NCBI GenBank assembly: GCA_023213395.1
Contig: CM041465.1
Location: 93,813,741 to 93,877,740, forward strand
Direction: 5' to 3'
DNA from: Cycas panzhihuaensis
Taxonomy: Eukaryota; Cycadophyta
DNA: 64,000 nucleotides
In this document: positions 45,293 through 57,576 of the stretch, piece after piece
Position numbering within the stretch: position 1 is the first letter of the stretch
Layout: every line of letters begins with the position of its first letter
Notes under the pieces: model-generated
What the model was told of the DNA's origin: nothing
The model's database searches: none
The model's input: the letters and a program-made list of their open reading frames with translations, nothing else
Program-made: the position numbers and the translations under genes

Positions 45293-47986
45293 AAGTTATT
45301 TCCTAGATACCAGGAATGGATATGGACAGATCGACTCAGGTAAGCACAGCTATGCTTCTTTCTTTTCACCTTTATTATTTCTTCGGAAAGGTAGATAGAA
45401 GCATTGCCTCATTGCACGATTGACTGCCACATTTGAGTGATCACCTTGCATCTACTACTTGATCATGTTACTTGTCATATTTCTAGCCTATGACGACTCG
45501 CAAGACCTACCTTTCTGCAAGGTAGGCATCCCCTTGGCATTCTACGACCCTCTATGCCACCTCCACATCACCTCAGGCCTCGCTAAGTTAGTATGATTTG
45601 CTCATACCCTGATCTTGGGTTCCCACCATGATATTCTTGGGATTTCTAGCTCTTGGTGCCTCATTTGGTTTAGTTCACGTCATCTGGACTTTCCCTAGCC
45701 ACATAGATAGGAGGACCGGCCCCTCCTAGGCCTGTCACACCTCTTTCCAGGGCTCCTAGAAACTTAGCCATTGCCATTTTAGCAATTTGGTCTTGCACTT
45801 CTATAAACTAAGTGGTATCATGAAGTTTACCGCAGTGCAACTATTGTACTTTATTTTTTTATCCGTCGTGGCAATTCTCGCTTTTTTCACGGAATTGCCA
45901 TATAGATAAGTGACCAACTTAGCCCTATTCGCACCATAATCGCTCGATTAGGGTTGGGATGAGTATATATCCTAAAAAGTTCCTCATTTCACATTTCTTG
46001 GCTCTCAAACATCACGTTCTACTGCTGTAACTCTTCTCTCTTCTTCCTCTCCTTCATAGGTACACTTGCAACTCTGTGTTTTGTACCATTCCAGCTTAGG
46101 ATCTGCCTACAACAGCTTTGTCACATGGTGAGAGACCCTCTTCTAAGCATTTCCAAGCAAGATCTCTTTTGTTCTCCCTCAATTTCACCCAACAACTATC
46201 TTTTATAGCTCCACTTTGGGAAATACCCTACAAACCTTGTAGGACCTATTCTCTTTCGCTAGTTGCAGGGGTAGATCTGCCCTCAACTTGGCCCAGTAGG
46301 TACCCCTTACCTTGTTTTCATGTTTAGCATATATTTGCTCCATTAGAGCCTATTTAAAAGTGTATTTTTTCTTCCATTTTATCCTTTGGCTATAGAAAGG
46401 ATTACTCTTCCTGGTGTTTAGCTTTGAATACCTTGATTTCCTTCCTATTCTTCACTGGTTTTCTTTAAGAAAGCTATGGGAGAGGGCTTACAAGGATTGG
46501 GTGAAGGGAGTAAGGTGGGATCTATCCTAGTTAGGACTACTCCCCAAGGGCAAACCCCTTCCTATCCTTCCCCTCTTGAACCCATGCTTTCCTTGAGCTA
46601 ACTAGGAGTGGGTAGGCAATCCAAGTCTACATTGATTTTGGGCCTGCACGCTCTTCTTTTAGGCCTTCTTTATGCCCCTAACCTTGTCCAACATCCACTC
46701 AGCCCTTCGGCGAGGCTTGCGTGGCGATTTGTTGTCCGTAGTAACTTTGCTACCTAAGCATCTCTCCTACATCCTACAATATTCATCCCTATGCTTATTT
46801 TCTACTCATAGATTGTCACATAACCTTCGCCTAGCTATATTTTAAGGTTGCATGGAGAACCTTTAGTGGAGGGTTTTGCTATCATGAGGCTACCCTTTCC
46901 TTCTTGTTTAGTATGCATGGTCTTTCTTTGAAGAAAAGTAGAATTATTTTTAGTAGTAGCTACACTAACTTAAAATATAAAATTTTAGCATTCATATCAT
47001 ATCTTTGTCTATATAGTATCTTATAGCCCCTTCTTGGAAAGGAAAACCTCTTGTCAGTGTAGGTTTGAAGCAACATTCATGAAGAGGAAGAGCATATGAC
47101 TCTGGGCAAGTCTTCACCCTTCTTTCCTCTTTTGCTTTATTCGCTTCTTGGTGTGTTTATTTGCTTTCTTTGCTTTTCTTGCTTCACTTTGTCTTTTGTA
47201 TGGGGAAGGTAAGGAAGCCCCTGTTTCCCACTCCAACTTTGGCTACACACCAACTATAGGCGAGAGAGCGTATGTTGCACGCAAGTGAGGTTCTTCATCA
47301 ACTGCTACACTTCTCGGGTACACGTTGTCTCTCTCTCTATCCACCCCTTTCCTCTTTCTTATCTAGTATCTATTGCATTTGCTTAATAGATCACATAAAG
47401 GTAAAAAGGGCAATAAACTAACTACTTGTATTTGCTTTACATAAGTGTGTTGTATGCTTGTTTTTATAGGAAAAGGGAATAGTAGGGACTATATTCCTTC
47501 CCCTTTTTCCTAGCTAGTCTCAAAGCACCCTTAGTTATATTCCACTTAGTTTGCATGCTTAAATGCACACAAGACACTTGTTCCCTTTTTCCAATCCCTT
47601 TCCTTGGTCAGATTTGCTTTAGGCCAATTAGCCTAAGGGAAGCCTACCCATGTTTGTCCTAGGCTCTTTGCCTATATTCTTCTGTCTCACATTCCTTCGC
47701 CATAGGAACCCCTCCTTCGAGGGTCTCTCCTATTCCCTTCTGGCCATCCAAGGGTAGGAGGACCTTCCTCTTTGAGACCATCTCGGGTACCCTGTGTATG
47801 TCTTCCCTCTTAGATTTGAAAGCTACTTTGAGGAAGTTGGGCATCATTCGCAGGTCTTGAACTCATACGAACGCCCTGTGTGGTGTTCCCTATTGCTTAT
47901 AGGTTTTCATCCATACCCTCAGCCTTAGCTGTTGACCACCTTAATTCCTATCAAGCATAGTGACCATCCCACAGACGCGGTTCTAC
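45293..47986 (+). repeat. 5' LTR of element C
   Basis: The reverse complement matches the solo LTR and both LTRs of B: 'accaggaatgg' near the 5' end (45,320), 'tgatcacctt' (about 45,440), 'tagcctatgacgactcgc' (about 45,485) and 'ggccatccaaggg' (about 47,740). It ends before the primer site. The exact first base is uncertain by about ten, because the element family ends vary. Pyrimidine-rich strand bias is strong at 47,050-47,350. No gene is supported inside. Confidence 0.8.
45935..45970 (+). promoter_or_regulatory. LTR core promoter: inverted repeat plus TATA box (element C)
   Basis: CATAATC, loop GCTC, GATTAGGG (45,935-45,953), ten bases, then TATATAT at 45,964. It has the same order and nearly the same spacing as element B. 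One arm has lost one pairing base. Likely U3 promoter. Confidence 0.6.
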
Positions 47987-48003
47987 TGGCGACCATACCA
48001 GGG
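47987..48003 (+). other. Primer binding site of element C
   Basis: TGGCGACCATACCAGGG just inside the LTR. It matches B, and resembles the TGGCGAC-type sites of Tat/Ogre elements. The priming tRNA is not determined. Confidence 0.65.
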
Positions 48004-48195
48004 ACCTACCAGTAAGGAAGCTAGTTGTTATCTCTTTCTGTTGGTGCTACTACCTCTTAGTAGCTTTCTCTATTTTGTCCCTTTTGTTGGGCAGCCCCCA
48101 ACACATACCTTGCATTCTTCTTTCTCTTCTAATACATTGGCGAGTTTTGTATGCGATGCTTCTCACATTGCCTGCCAAGTTTGCCCCCATTGTTA

Positions 48196-50478
48196 GAAGA
48201 TCCCCCATACCGCCTCCTTCCATCATCAAATTCTAATTCGATAATGGAAGGATATCCTTCAGATTGGGCATACCATACCTTTGCTTTCAGAGCTCATGAG
48301 TTTCCTACATCTTTCCTAGGGTCCACTCAAGAGGGTGACGATCCTATCTACTGTCCGGGTGATCAATAACACCCACTTGATGTTCATCCCTCTACTCACA
48401 GAGTAGAGGGTCCATCTTCTCTTGAGATTCATCACCCAAGTGGTGATTCTTATGAGGAGCACCCTGAGGGGTCCATTTTATTTGAGATCCCATCCACCTC
48501 TTACGATCAAGTGGACACCCCTCCCATCAATGTGGTTGAAGCCTTCAACGAGTGCTTTCAGGCTGCTCGCCTTCAACCACATCTTAAGTGGTTTGAAGAC
48601 GCCTTGCATGGTGGGGCACCATCCTTATCCACATCTACCCTGCTACCTTCATCTACTTCTACTCCACCTATAACAAGTAACCCATTTCTCCAACCACATC
48701 CATCCCATTTGATCTTTACATCTACTCTAGGGGCGTCCATTGTGCCTTCTACTTCTCATCACGGTCCCAACTCTTTGGGGACCTCTCGTGGTATGTCTTT
48801 CTCCCAACTTGGGGTTAGCATACATCTCCCTAGTCAAGCCAACACACCACCTCCAAATGTGGCACACACATTTCCCATTGGGCTTAAGGGTCCTATTTAT
48901 GCCTCTACTACTAGTCATGTAAGACCTGTCTTCACATGTGCCCAAACCCAACCTAGTGATCCTTCTCTTTATGTACCTCCAGGCTATACATCTTAGCCTT
49001 GGGGGCATGGTAAAGGGAACCATATTCCTATTTATGGGATGGACCCTTTACACCCATATAGGGTTGCACCACCCACGAGTGACCCATATGGAAAGAACCC
49101 AGTCCCTCACCCCTTGTTCCCACCATCTTGTGTAGCCCCTTACGCCGCACCTTCCTAAGGAAGCCCAACTTCCTTTCAAGGCACTTATCCTCAAGTCCCT
49201 TTTCAACAAGGGGCATTTCCTCAAGGAGGGATGGGCCTTCTACCCCTATCCACTCCTTGTTTATTCTCTTCTTCGTCTTTTGTCGATCCTATGATCTAGG
49301 CGAGGGCATGTCCCTTTATAGATTATAGATCGACACCCTTGTCTATCAAGGTGCTAAGGACTAACTTACCGCCTCATCCTCCCGAAGTTCCTAAGTTCGA
49401 TGGAACTTCATTGCAGGATCCAGCGGAGCATGTCCATAGTTTCTCTATGGCATGCATAGACTATTGGGCCTACGATCACATATTAATGAAACTATTTCCA
49501 TGATCTCTCCAAGGTGATGCCCTCAAATGGTTCTATCACCTACCTATCCATTCCATCTTCTTATTCCAACAACTCGTGGATGAGTTCATCAACTATTTTG
49601 ATGTGGCTTGTCCTTTTGAGAGTGGAATGAAATCTCTTCTCTCGCTTAAGCAAGATCATAATGAGATGAATCGTGACTTCGTGTGGTGATTCCATGACCT
49701 CCTCTATTCCACCAAGGATACTTTCCCTGAGGAATTGAAGAGGGATATCTTTGTCAATGCACTACATCTTAAAGTCCATGTGGAAGTCCTTAAGATGGGG
49801 GCAACTACATGTGATTCAACCATCATGAAGTGCTTAGCACTTAAAGCTATTGAGATCTAAGCTAGACTCAAGAAGCCTCTTAAGCTATTGTAATGATGTG
49901 AGGCACCTCCCTCGACCAAAGAAACTAAACTTCAACAGTCCACTAGGTCTTCTTCTCACTCAACTGAGAAGACCCTAGACCCACTTACCTCCACTATACA
50001 TTCATTTGAATGTATGATGAAGGAACTTAAACTTCAAGCTCCTTCGTCACCCACACCCAATAAACCAATCCAACAAGCTCCCTAAGCCGCTCCTTCTAAG
50101 GGTGGCAACACCCAGTCCTCTCAGGTAAGGAAATCTGATTCCTCGCTTGAGAAGAAGTGGTGCTTCGTTCATGGGGAATACATCCATGATGATTCATGTT
50201 ACCTAGTTCAGCATCCTAGAGATGCCTCGCAACACAGTCCATCTCCTAAACGAGTCTTAAGGCTTAACCTCGACCAACTGGTCCATAGAGATATGTTCCC
50301 TAAGCATGGGGAGTGTGATCACAACTCTCAACCAAGGAACAACTGGAACTAGAGAAGATCTCTGAATCTGTGCCCTTCACACGGTAAAGGGAAGGGCGCA
50401 CGGGGTTCGTCTTCTTCCTCGCACTCCCCAGACCATCGTACCCCTTCACCTTCGCGATCCAGGAATAAGGGAAAGAAG
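48196..50478 (+). pseudogene. gag: Element C gag
   Basis: One frame runs from about 48,151 through the Met at 48,241 (MEGYPSDW) and continues into protease. The Pro/Ser/Thr-rich N-terminal half ends with SLYVPPGYTS (about 48,960). The Gag core at about 49,400-49,800 has DYWAYDHILMKLF, LKWFYHLP, DEFINYFD and EELKRDIFVNALH. At 50,159-50,200 a CFVHGEYIHDDSC motif gives C-x2-H-x4-H-x3-C spacing, the non-CCHC finger common to Tat-like plant Gypsy Gags. A basic, Ser-rich tail follows (about 50,360-50,475). Several stops but few frameshifts. It would bind and package element RNA if intact. Confidence 0.85.
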
Positions 50479-51220
50479 GTGATCCATATGCTTAAGGCCA
50501 CCCCTCTATATACCTTGACTCAATCTCAAGCCGCTAAAGAGGCGACTGACACCTCTTCGTCCGTTCCACATACTAATCCTCTTCTGGAAACCTCCCTTCC
50601 AGAAGTCCCTTTACTTCCCAAGACTGTTCTCATTCATCTAGGTCGCTACGACTTCAGGAGAGCCCTTTCTCAACCTACAGTGAAGGGGAAGTCCTTTTCT
50701 ATTGTCGATGAGCTTTATACCATGGCTGCCAGGATGTCTATTATGGATATCTTGAGAAGTTACCCTAAACAACAGACACTCCTTTTAGAAGCTTTAAGAT
50801 TGGGTGACGTGCCCGTTCATGCTTTGGGTATTGCCCATGGTCATAAACCTGTCATTTCCTTCCTCCTGCTTGTGAAAGAGAGTGCCAGTGGAACTTCCCT
50901 TTCACTATTACTATCAATACACATGATTGCACTTTGTGAAGGACTGTTGTTGATAATGGTTCTTCTGTTAATGCCATGCCTTTGTGGGTCATGTAAGAGC
51001 TTGGAATTTTTGCCTTGGAACTTGTTCCATGGCGATGTTAAGGCTATGATGGTAGCGAGAAGACTCCCTTAGGATCCGTATCGATCCCCTTTATTCTTAA
51101 GGAGAATACTGTCCTTGATGATATTGTAGTCCTCGACATAGACGTCAACTATAATCTTCTTTTGGGTCGACCATGGCTCGATCAAATAGGAGTTGTGTGT
51201 TCAACCCACTAGGGGGCAAC
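50479..51220 (+). pseudogene. pro: Element C protease region
   Basis: An open frame continues from gag to 51,072 with RYDFRRALSQ and MDILRSYPKQQ. A frameshift near 50,930 moves the aspartic protease site VVDNGSSVNAMPL to another frame at about 50,945-50,985. It uses D-N-G-S-S, as known for Tat/Ogre-type elements, instead of D-S/T-G. NLLLGRPWLDQIG (51,153-51,190) is the downstream conserved block. A second frameshift follows. Retroviral-type aspartic protease by motif; inactive because of the shifts. Confidence 0.8.
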
Positions 51221-51900
51221 TCAAGTTCATCCATGATGGGCGAATGAGGGTTGTTTCTCACGAACAACCACCTATTAAACAATCTCATCAAACCAACCAA
51301 GCGAGCCATAGTCGTATGAAGGGGGACAAAGGCCCTTCCACCCATGCCTCGGCTTGTTCTATCGGCATTCCCAATTCATCTCATCATGAAGGAGATCCCA
51401 TATCTTCTTCCTTGAGCCTTACCTATTTCGCCCCTATTGGTGTCGAAAGCTATGGGTATGTTGCCATATTTAGCGATGAAAAGTCCTATGGTGAGGACGA
51501 GGACCTTCATGACCCTGTTTCCTTCCTTCGCACTAGTAGGAGACACTCTCCTTGTTCTAGGTCCCAACCTAGAATCCCTCTCATTGGAGAGACTGATCAC
51601 CCTCTTATATCACATGTTACTACTTATATTGATCCACCGATCCTTAGCTCTTCCTCTTCATAACCCCCCGTAGGTGATGAATCTGAGGAACTTCCTTTTG
51701 CCCCTTATGAGGGGTCCCTTCCTGACTCTTTTTCAAAGTCTCTTGGGGATGTTGGATAGCCTACCAACCATTGTGGTCCCGTTGCTCTCACGTCTTCTCA
51801 CACCTCGTCTATTCGAAGTAAGGTCATCCATAGGGTAGATTACTTCAAAGACGATGAGGCTCTACTTGAGCACTTAGCGGGATCTGCACCCAACCTTCCT
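51193..51900 (+). pseudogene. pol: Element C protease-RT linker
   Basis: A frame of 156 codons (51,193-51,663) and its continuation to about 51,900. It is Ser- and Glu-rich with an acidic stretch (SYGEDEDLHD) and ends with DYFKDDEALLEHL, a block that A also keeps. B has the same linker (30,735-31,085), so it is an old, colinear part of pol. No enzyme motif. In Ogre-type elements this region can hold an intron; I see no clear splice sites. Confidence 0.65.
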
Positions 51901-52906
51901 TCTGGTCACCATAGACTTGGCCACCAGAAGCTCTTAGTGATTGGGTCCACTCTTTTCGACCCAATCCCATCTCCTATTTTATCTCCTCCCATTGACCTTG
52001 ATCCTCTTCATTTCAAGGAGGGGAGTACCATGTGCATGGGGGCAACCTAGGACATAGTCCTCGCCCCAAGTAAGGTTATTAAGGTAGGGGTTGAATGTTC
52101 TCCTGATGAGGTGAGGGAATACTCCCTTTTGTTTCAGGAGTTCTAAGATGTTTTTATATGGGATTACTCTGACATGAAGGGAATCGACCCCTCCATTATC
52201 ATCCACAACATTACCACCATTCCTGGTGCTCGCCTCGTGCACTAGAAATAATGCCCACTTCATCCTAAACTTTTAGCTGCTGTCAAAATAGAGGTTGAGA
52301 AACACCTATAGACACAGGACTCATTACTTCCATTGATTACCCTAAAAGTGTGTCTAACATCATTCTTATTGCCAAAAAGAATAGGACTATTTGGATACGT
52401 GTTGACTTCCATGACATTAACAACACATGTCCTAAGGATAATTTTCCACTCTCTTTTATCGATTAGATCATTGATTGAACCGCCAAATTTGAAGTCATGT
52501 CCTTGATAGGCGACTTCTCTGGTTATAATCAAATTTAAATCTCTCCTAAAGACTGTCATAAGATGGCCTTCACCACCCCATGGGGAACCTTCGCCTACAA
52601 GGTGATGCCCTTTAGACTGAAAAATGCAGGCACTACTTATCAAAGGGCGATGCATTTCATCTTCCACGACCTTATCAACAACACGTTAGAGGTCTTTATG
52701 GATGACATGATGGATCTCTCGCGCATTAGAACCCATCACCCTTCAGACTTATGGTCCATCTTCACATGATGCTGCAAGTACCACATAAGTCTTAATCCAG
52801 TCAAATACGTGTTCATTGTCATCTCTGGCAAACTCTTTGGTTTCCTTGTGTCGAAACAAGGAATTCAAATTGACCCTGACAAAGTCAAGGCAATCCTTGA
52901 CATGAC
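51901..52906 (+). pseudogene. pol: Element C reverse transcriptase, N-terminal part
   Basis: The approach segment VIKVGVE and REYSLLFQEF precedes RT. Core blocks: SNIILIAKKNRTIWIRVDF (about 52,340-52,410), CPKDNFPLSFID, FEVMSLIGDFSGYNQI, TTPWGTFAYKVMPF, NAGTTYQRAMHFIFHD, and FMDDMM (about 52,695-52,712), keeping the paired Asp. GFLVSKQGIQIDPDKVKAI follows, then the frame is cut by D at 52,906. Stops replace Gln and Trp codons, and there is at least one frameshift between 52,200 and 52,480. Confidence 0.85.
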
Positions 52907-53532
52907 TGTTGGATATTGTGACAACAATAGTTTGAGGCTAAAATTTTGGCATTTTAATATTATGGTTTCCCCCCTTATCTTTCTTGGGGGTTTACAAGGG
53001 GGCCGGGGGTGCGGGGGGAGTGGAACGTGCCCCGCTAAGAGGGGATTTAACGGTGATAGCCCCCGACCCAAAAAATTAGCCCTGTAAACCATATTAAATT
53101 GTAAAGAGAATCAAGGTCATTCGATACAAATACCCTAGATTCTACGACTGAGATTTATGCCTTGGATGTCCCTCTCATGTAGCCCGATTTAGGGATTTTC
53201 TTATTATGTTGTATGAAATGTAATATACTATGATGAGGGTAGTGGTTGGTTGTTGTTCTTAAGAGCACTCTACTACTGAGATATACTTTATCTTCATTCT
53301 ACAATAATAAAGATCAATACCTTTCCTGTGTGGATGTTTCCCTAGCACATTGCTAGGGTTTTACCACGTTATATCGGGTGCATATGTGATGTTTGGCTTT
53401 TATATTGATGTTATTATATTATCTCTGATTTTAGAACTTGCATGCTAAATCTTAGTTTCAATTCCTGTAACTAGTTGCAAAATAGTTCAGATCTTATAGC
53501 GGTTTAAGGTTTCGGACCTTGTATTTTCAACA
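52907..53532 (+). repeat. 5' LTR of element D
   Basis: 626 bp from TGTTGGATATTG to TTTTCAACA. It matches the 3' LTR over the first 270 or so bases. The two differ by an 11-base insertion here near 52,950, by a rearranged G/C-rich segment and by scattered substitutions. It contains a G-quadruplex motif. Confidence 0.9.
52986..53018 (+). other. G-quadruplex motif in LTR of D
   Basis: Four guanine runs in the pattern G5-N7-G5-N2-G5-N3-G6 on the sense strand, in an otherwise A/T-rich LTR. Confidence 0.8.
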
Positions 53533-53534
53533 AG

Positions 53535-53547
53535 TGGTATCGGAGCC
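53535..53547 (+). other. Primer binding site of element D
   Basis: TGGTATCGGAGCC, close to TGGTATCAGAGC (complement of the initiator-Met tRNA 3' end), two bases after the LTR. Confidence 0.9.
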
Positions 53548-53601
53548 ACTTTTTTCTGCAGCGAGTTTGTAAAGGTTTTGGTGTTGACTTTTCTACACCA
53601 A

Positions 53602-56600
53602 ATGGCAAAACTAGTAGGTGCAAAGTTTGAGGTGGAGAAATTCAATGGCAAGAACAACTTTGAGTTGTGGAAGCTAAAAGCGCATGATATTCTTGTACAA
53701 CAAGGTTTGTACAAAGCCCTTGTAGGTAAATCGAAGAAACCCATAGGGATGGATGATGATGAATGGGATGACTTAGACAAAAAGGCACTTAGCACAATAT
53801 GATTATGCTTAGCAGAAGAAGTCTTGTTTAACATCGCAGGGGAGGAGACAGCAGCAGGATTATGGACCCGATTGGAAGGCCTATATATGACCAAATTAGT
53901 AACAAATTGAATCTACCTGAAGAGGCAACTATACTTATTACGGATGAAGGAAGGTATAAAAATTGCTAACCATTTAAATATTTTCAATACTCTTATTTGT
54001 CAGTTGACTAGTATCAATATGAAAATTGAGGATGAGGACAAGGTTGTTACCTTGTTATGCTCATTACCCGAATCATGGGATAATATTGTCACCTCAATTA
54101 GTTTTAGCATTACAGATGTATTGGATTATGATTCTATTGTGAGTGCTTTGCTAATAGAAGAAGTGCGGAAGAAATCTAGTCTTGAAACCTCTACACTAGA
54201 AGCTATGACCGTAAGGGGTAGAATATTTGAGAGAGGACAAAACTCTAGGGATACATCGAGGTCCAAGTCAAAGAGCAAAAAGAGTAAGCTCAGGTGTTGG
54301 CATTGTAATAAGGCTGGTCACCTTAAGAAGGATTGCTACAAAAGGAAGGAGTTCCAGGAAAAGGAAGATCCTATCAAGGAGGTGAATCACGTGGAGTCAA
54401 ATTAAGGTATGGATGATGATGTCTTGGTTACTTGTAATGTTTCTCATTATCACCATGACTGATTATTAGATTCAGGTGCTTCGCACCACATGTGTCCACA
54501 CAAGAGTTGGTTTACATCATACCAACCTCTTGATGGTGGTGATGTGCTTATGGCAAATGAAGTTTCTTATAAGATAGTGGGCATTGGTAGCATCATAATT
54601 AAGATGTTCAATGGGGTAGTTAGAACATTAACTGAGGTTAGACATGTACCTGATCTGAAAAAGAATCTGATTTCCTTGGGTGAACTAGATTCAGGTGGTT
54701 TTAAGCATACAGGTCATGAAGGAGTCCTAAAGGTGTCAAAGGGTGCCTTGGTTGTTATGAAAGCCTTAAAGAAAAGAAATCTTCACATTTGAGTGGGAAG
54801 TACAGATGTCAGCCAAACAGCTACAACATCAAAGATTGCAGAAGATCTAGCTCAGTTATGGCATCAGAGACTTGGGCATATAAGTGAGAGAGGACTTAAG
54901 GTGCTAATAAATCGTAAGTTACTTCCTAACTTACAACTTTTAGATTTGGCTTTCTGTAAACATTGTGCTTGTGGAAAATAGTGTAGACGCAGGTTTAAAG
55001 TAGGGAGTCACCCTAGTAAAGGCGTTCTAGATTACATACATTTAGAGGTATGGGGACCAGCCCCTAAAATATCTTATGGAGGATCATTGTACTTTGTTAC
55101 ATTTATAGATGATTACTCTAGGAAGGTATGGGTCTATTTTTTGAAAAGGAAATTTGAAGTGTTCAGTGTGTTTAAGCAGTTCAAGGCTCTAGTTAAGAAC
55201 AACACTGGTAAGACAATCAAATGTTTAAGAACTGATAATGGAGGTGAGTTCAACTCCTTGGAGTTTAAGAACTATTGCATAGAAGCTGGGATCAAAAGAC
55301 ATAAGACCACTAACTATACTCTACAATAAAATGGCATTGCTGAGTGCATGAATAGGACACTCTTGGAAAGAGCAAGAAGCATGCTGAGTAATGCTGGAGT
55401 GGAGCAGGGCTTATGGGTAGAAGCTATTCAAATAGCTTGTTATCTGGTAAATAGGTCACCATCACTTGTAATAGACTGCAAGATTCCTAAAGAGGTATGG
55501 ACTGGACATCCATGTGGCTATTTAAATTTGGGAGTTTTTAATTGTGATGCTTATGCTTGGACTGATAAAAGTAAACATTCAAAGTTAGACCCAAAATCTA
55601 AGAAATGTATCTTTGTTGGTTATGGTGATAAGGATGGTGTGAAGGGATATAGGTTGTGGGATCCTACTACCCACAAAATCACCATTAATAGAGATGTTAT
55701 ATTTGATGAATCTCACCTTGTAAAATCAGACAGTGGAGAAGTTCAAATGAAATAGGAGTAGCAAGATAAACATTAACAAGTTAAGTTTCAAATGCAGCCA
55801 TCTGTGGAATCAAAAGAGTAGGAAGATCTTTCTGAAGATGAATTAACAACAGATTCACAGGAGTATGTGGACACTCCTCTGCCAACAGTTAGAAGATCTA
55901 CACGAGTTAGTCATCCACTTGACATGTATAGCCCTTTTATTTTTATTGCTTTGGTTTCTAATAATGCTGAGCCCACATGGTATCAGGAAGCAGTAGATGA
56001 TATCCATGGTGAGAAGTGGAAAAGGGTTATACAGGAAGAGATAGATGCTTTGAAGAAAAATAATTCATGGGACTTGGTAGAACTTCTACATGACAGGAAG
56101 ACTATTGGTTATAGGTGGATTTTCAAAAGGAAAATAGATGTTGATGGAAAGGTTGATAAATATAGGGCAAGACTAGTGGCTAAAGGTTTCGCACAGAAAG
56201 TAAGTATTGACTTTCATGAGATCTTTTCACCAGTTATTAAACTTGTTTCAATTCGAGTGCTGTTAGCATTAGTAGTTTCTCTCAATTTGGAGTTGGAGTG
56301 GTTAGATGTAAAAATAGCTTTTCTACATGGAGATTTAGATGAGGAGATCTATATGGATAAAAAAAAAGGGTTTGTACAAGATGGCAAGAAAAGACTTGTT
56401 TGTAGGCTTAGGAAATCATTGTATGGCCTAAAGCAATCACCTATACAGTGGTACAAGAAGTTTGATCCCTTCATGGAGAGCCAAATATTCAAAAGAAGTG
56501 AGTATAATCATTGTGTTTACTTTAAATTTATGGACAATGGCTTATTCATTATCTTAGTATTATATGTTGATGACATGCTGGTTGCAAGTAAGAGCATGGA

Positions 56601-57519
56601 AAAAATCAATAAGCTAAAGGCTCAATTGTCTAAGACTTTTGATATGAAGGATCTAGGAGCTACAAAATAAATCTTAGGCATGGAGATACACAGAGGCAGG
56701 AAAAATAGTAAGCTATGGTTATCACAACAAAAATATGTGGAGAAGGTACTACCCAGGTTTGGTATGACAAATGTTAAACCAGTGAGTATCCCATTGGCTT
56801 CCTACTTCAAGATTTCTTTGAATATGAGTCCTAGTAGTGAAGAAGAAAAGGTTTATATGTCTTGTGTGGCTTATGCCAGTGCAGTAGGAAGTTTGATGTA
56901 TGCCATAGTATATGCAAGACCTGATATTTCACATGCAGTCGGTGTAATTAGCAGGTTTATGGAAAATCTAAGAAATGAGCATTGGGCTGCAGTGAAATGG
57001 GTGCTTCAGTATTTGAGAGGCACAAGTGACTATTACATCACCTTTAGAGGTACAGGAAATCAAGTTTGTGTATATGTTGATTCAGACTTTGTAGGAGATT
57101 TAGACAAAAGAAGGTCTACTTCAGGTTATGTTTTCACTTTTGCAAATGGTCCAGTTATTTGGATGTCTAAATTACAGAGAACAATTGCACTGTCAACTAC
57201 GGAAGCTGAATATGTTGCTACAGCACATACTTATAAAGAAGCAATCTAGTTACAGGGTCTATTGGTTGAGCTTGGAAGGAGATAGGAAAATGTAAAGGTA
57301 TTTTGTAACAGTCAAAGTGCCATTTACTTAGCCAAGAATCTAGCTTATCACAGTAGAACAAAGCATATTACGCTTAAGTACCATTTTGTTAGATAGGTTG
57401 TGTAAGCAGGTGGAGTGGCACTTGAGAAGATTCACATAAACCAGAATTATGCTGATATGTTCACAAAAATAGTACCATTAGAGAAGTTCAAATGGTATTC
57501 GACTTCTCTTGGCTTGTAG
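53602..57519 (+). pseudogene. gag-pol: Element D gag-pol polyprotein, one frame with about 16 stops
   Basis: All domains lie in a single frame of 1,305 codons from MAKLVGAKFEVE to the TAG at 57,517, with no frameshift. Gag ends in the knuckle CWHCNKAGHLKKDC (about 54,295-54,336). Protease is LLDSGASHHM (about 54,463-54,490). Integrase has LWHQRLGH and CKHC for the zinc domain, then HLEVWGP where the first catalytic Asp reads Glu, LRTDNGGEF (Asp kept) and NGIAECMNRT (Glu kept). RT has WIFKRK, ARLVAKGFAQ and YVDDML (about 56,560-56,580, both Asp). RNase H has DSDFVGDLDKRRSTSGYVF and STTEAEYVA. Most stops sit where Gln, Arg or Trp is expected (for example TLQ-stop-NG for QQNG). Two near 57,400 replace Glu and are not transitions. 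Clearly inactive now. Confidence 0.9.
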
Positions 57520-57576
57520 AAAAGATGATGAAGGGTCTAGGAAAGGTACTGGGTAAATTGTTGTCAAGTTGGAGAT

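Larger units (their letters stand above)
45293..52906 (+). mobile_element. Gypsy element C (A/B/C family), 5' part
   Basis: Order on the plus strand: LTR (about 45,293-47,986), primer site (47,987), gag-pro, linker, RT. It is cut at 52,906 inside the RT by Copia D. RNase H, integrase and the 3' LTR must lie to the right of the window. It is the best-preserved and most GC-rich member of the family here, and the reference for reading A and B. Confidence 0.85.

Noticed and set aside
50479-51072. 197-codon open frame as an independent gene
   Set aside because: It continues the gag frame of element C and aligns with the same segment of A; it is the gag-protease junction.
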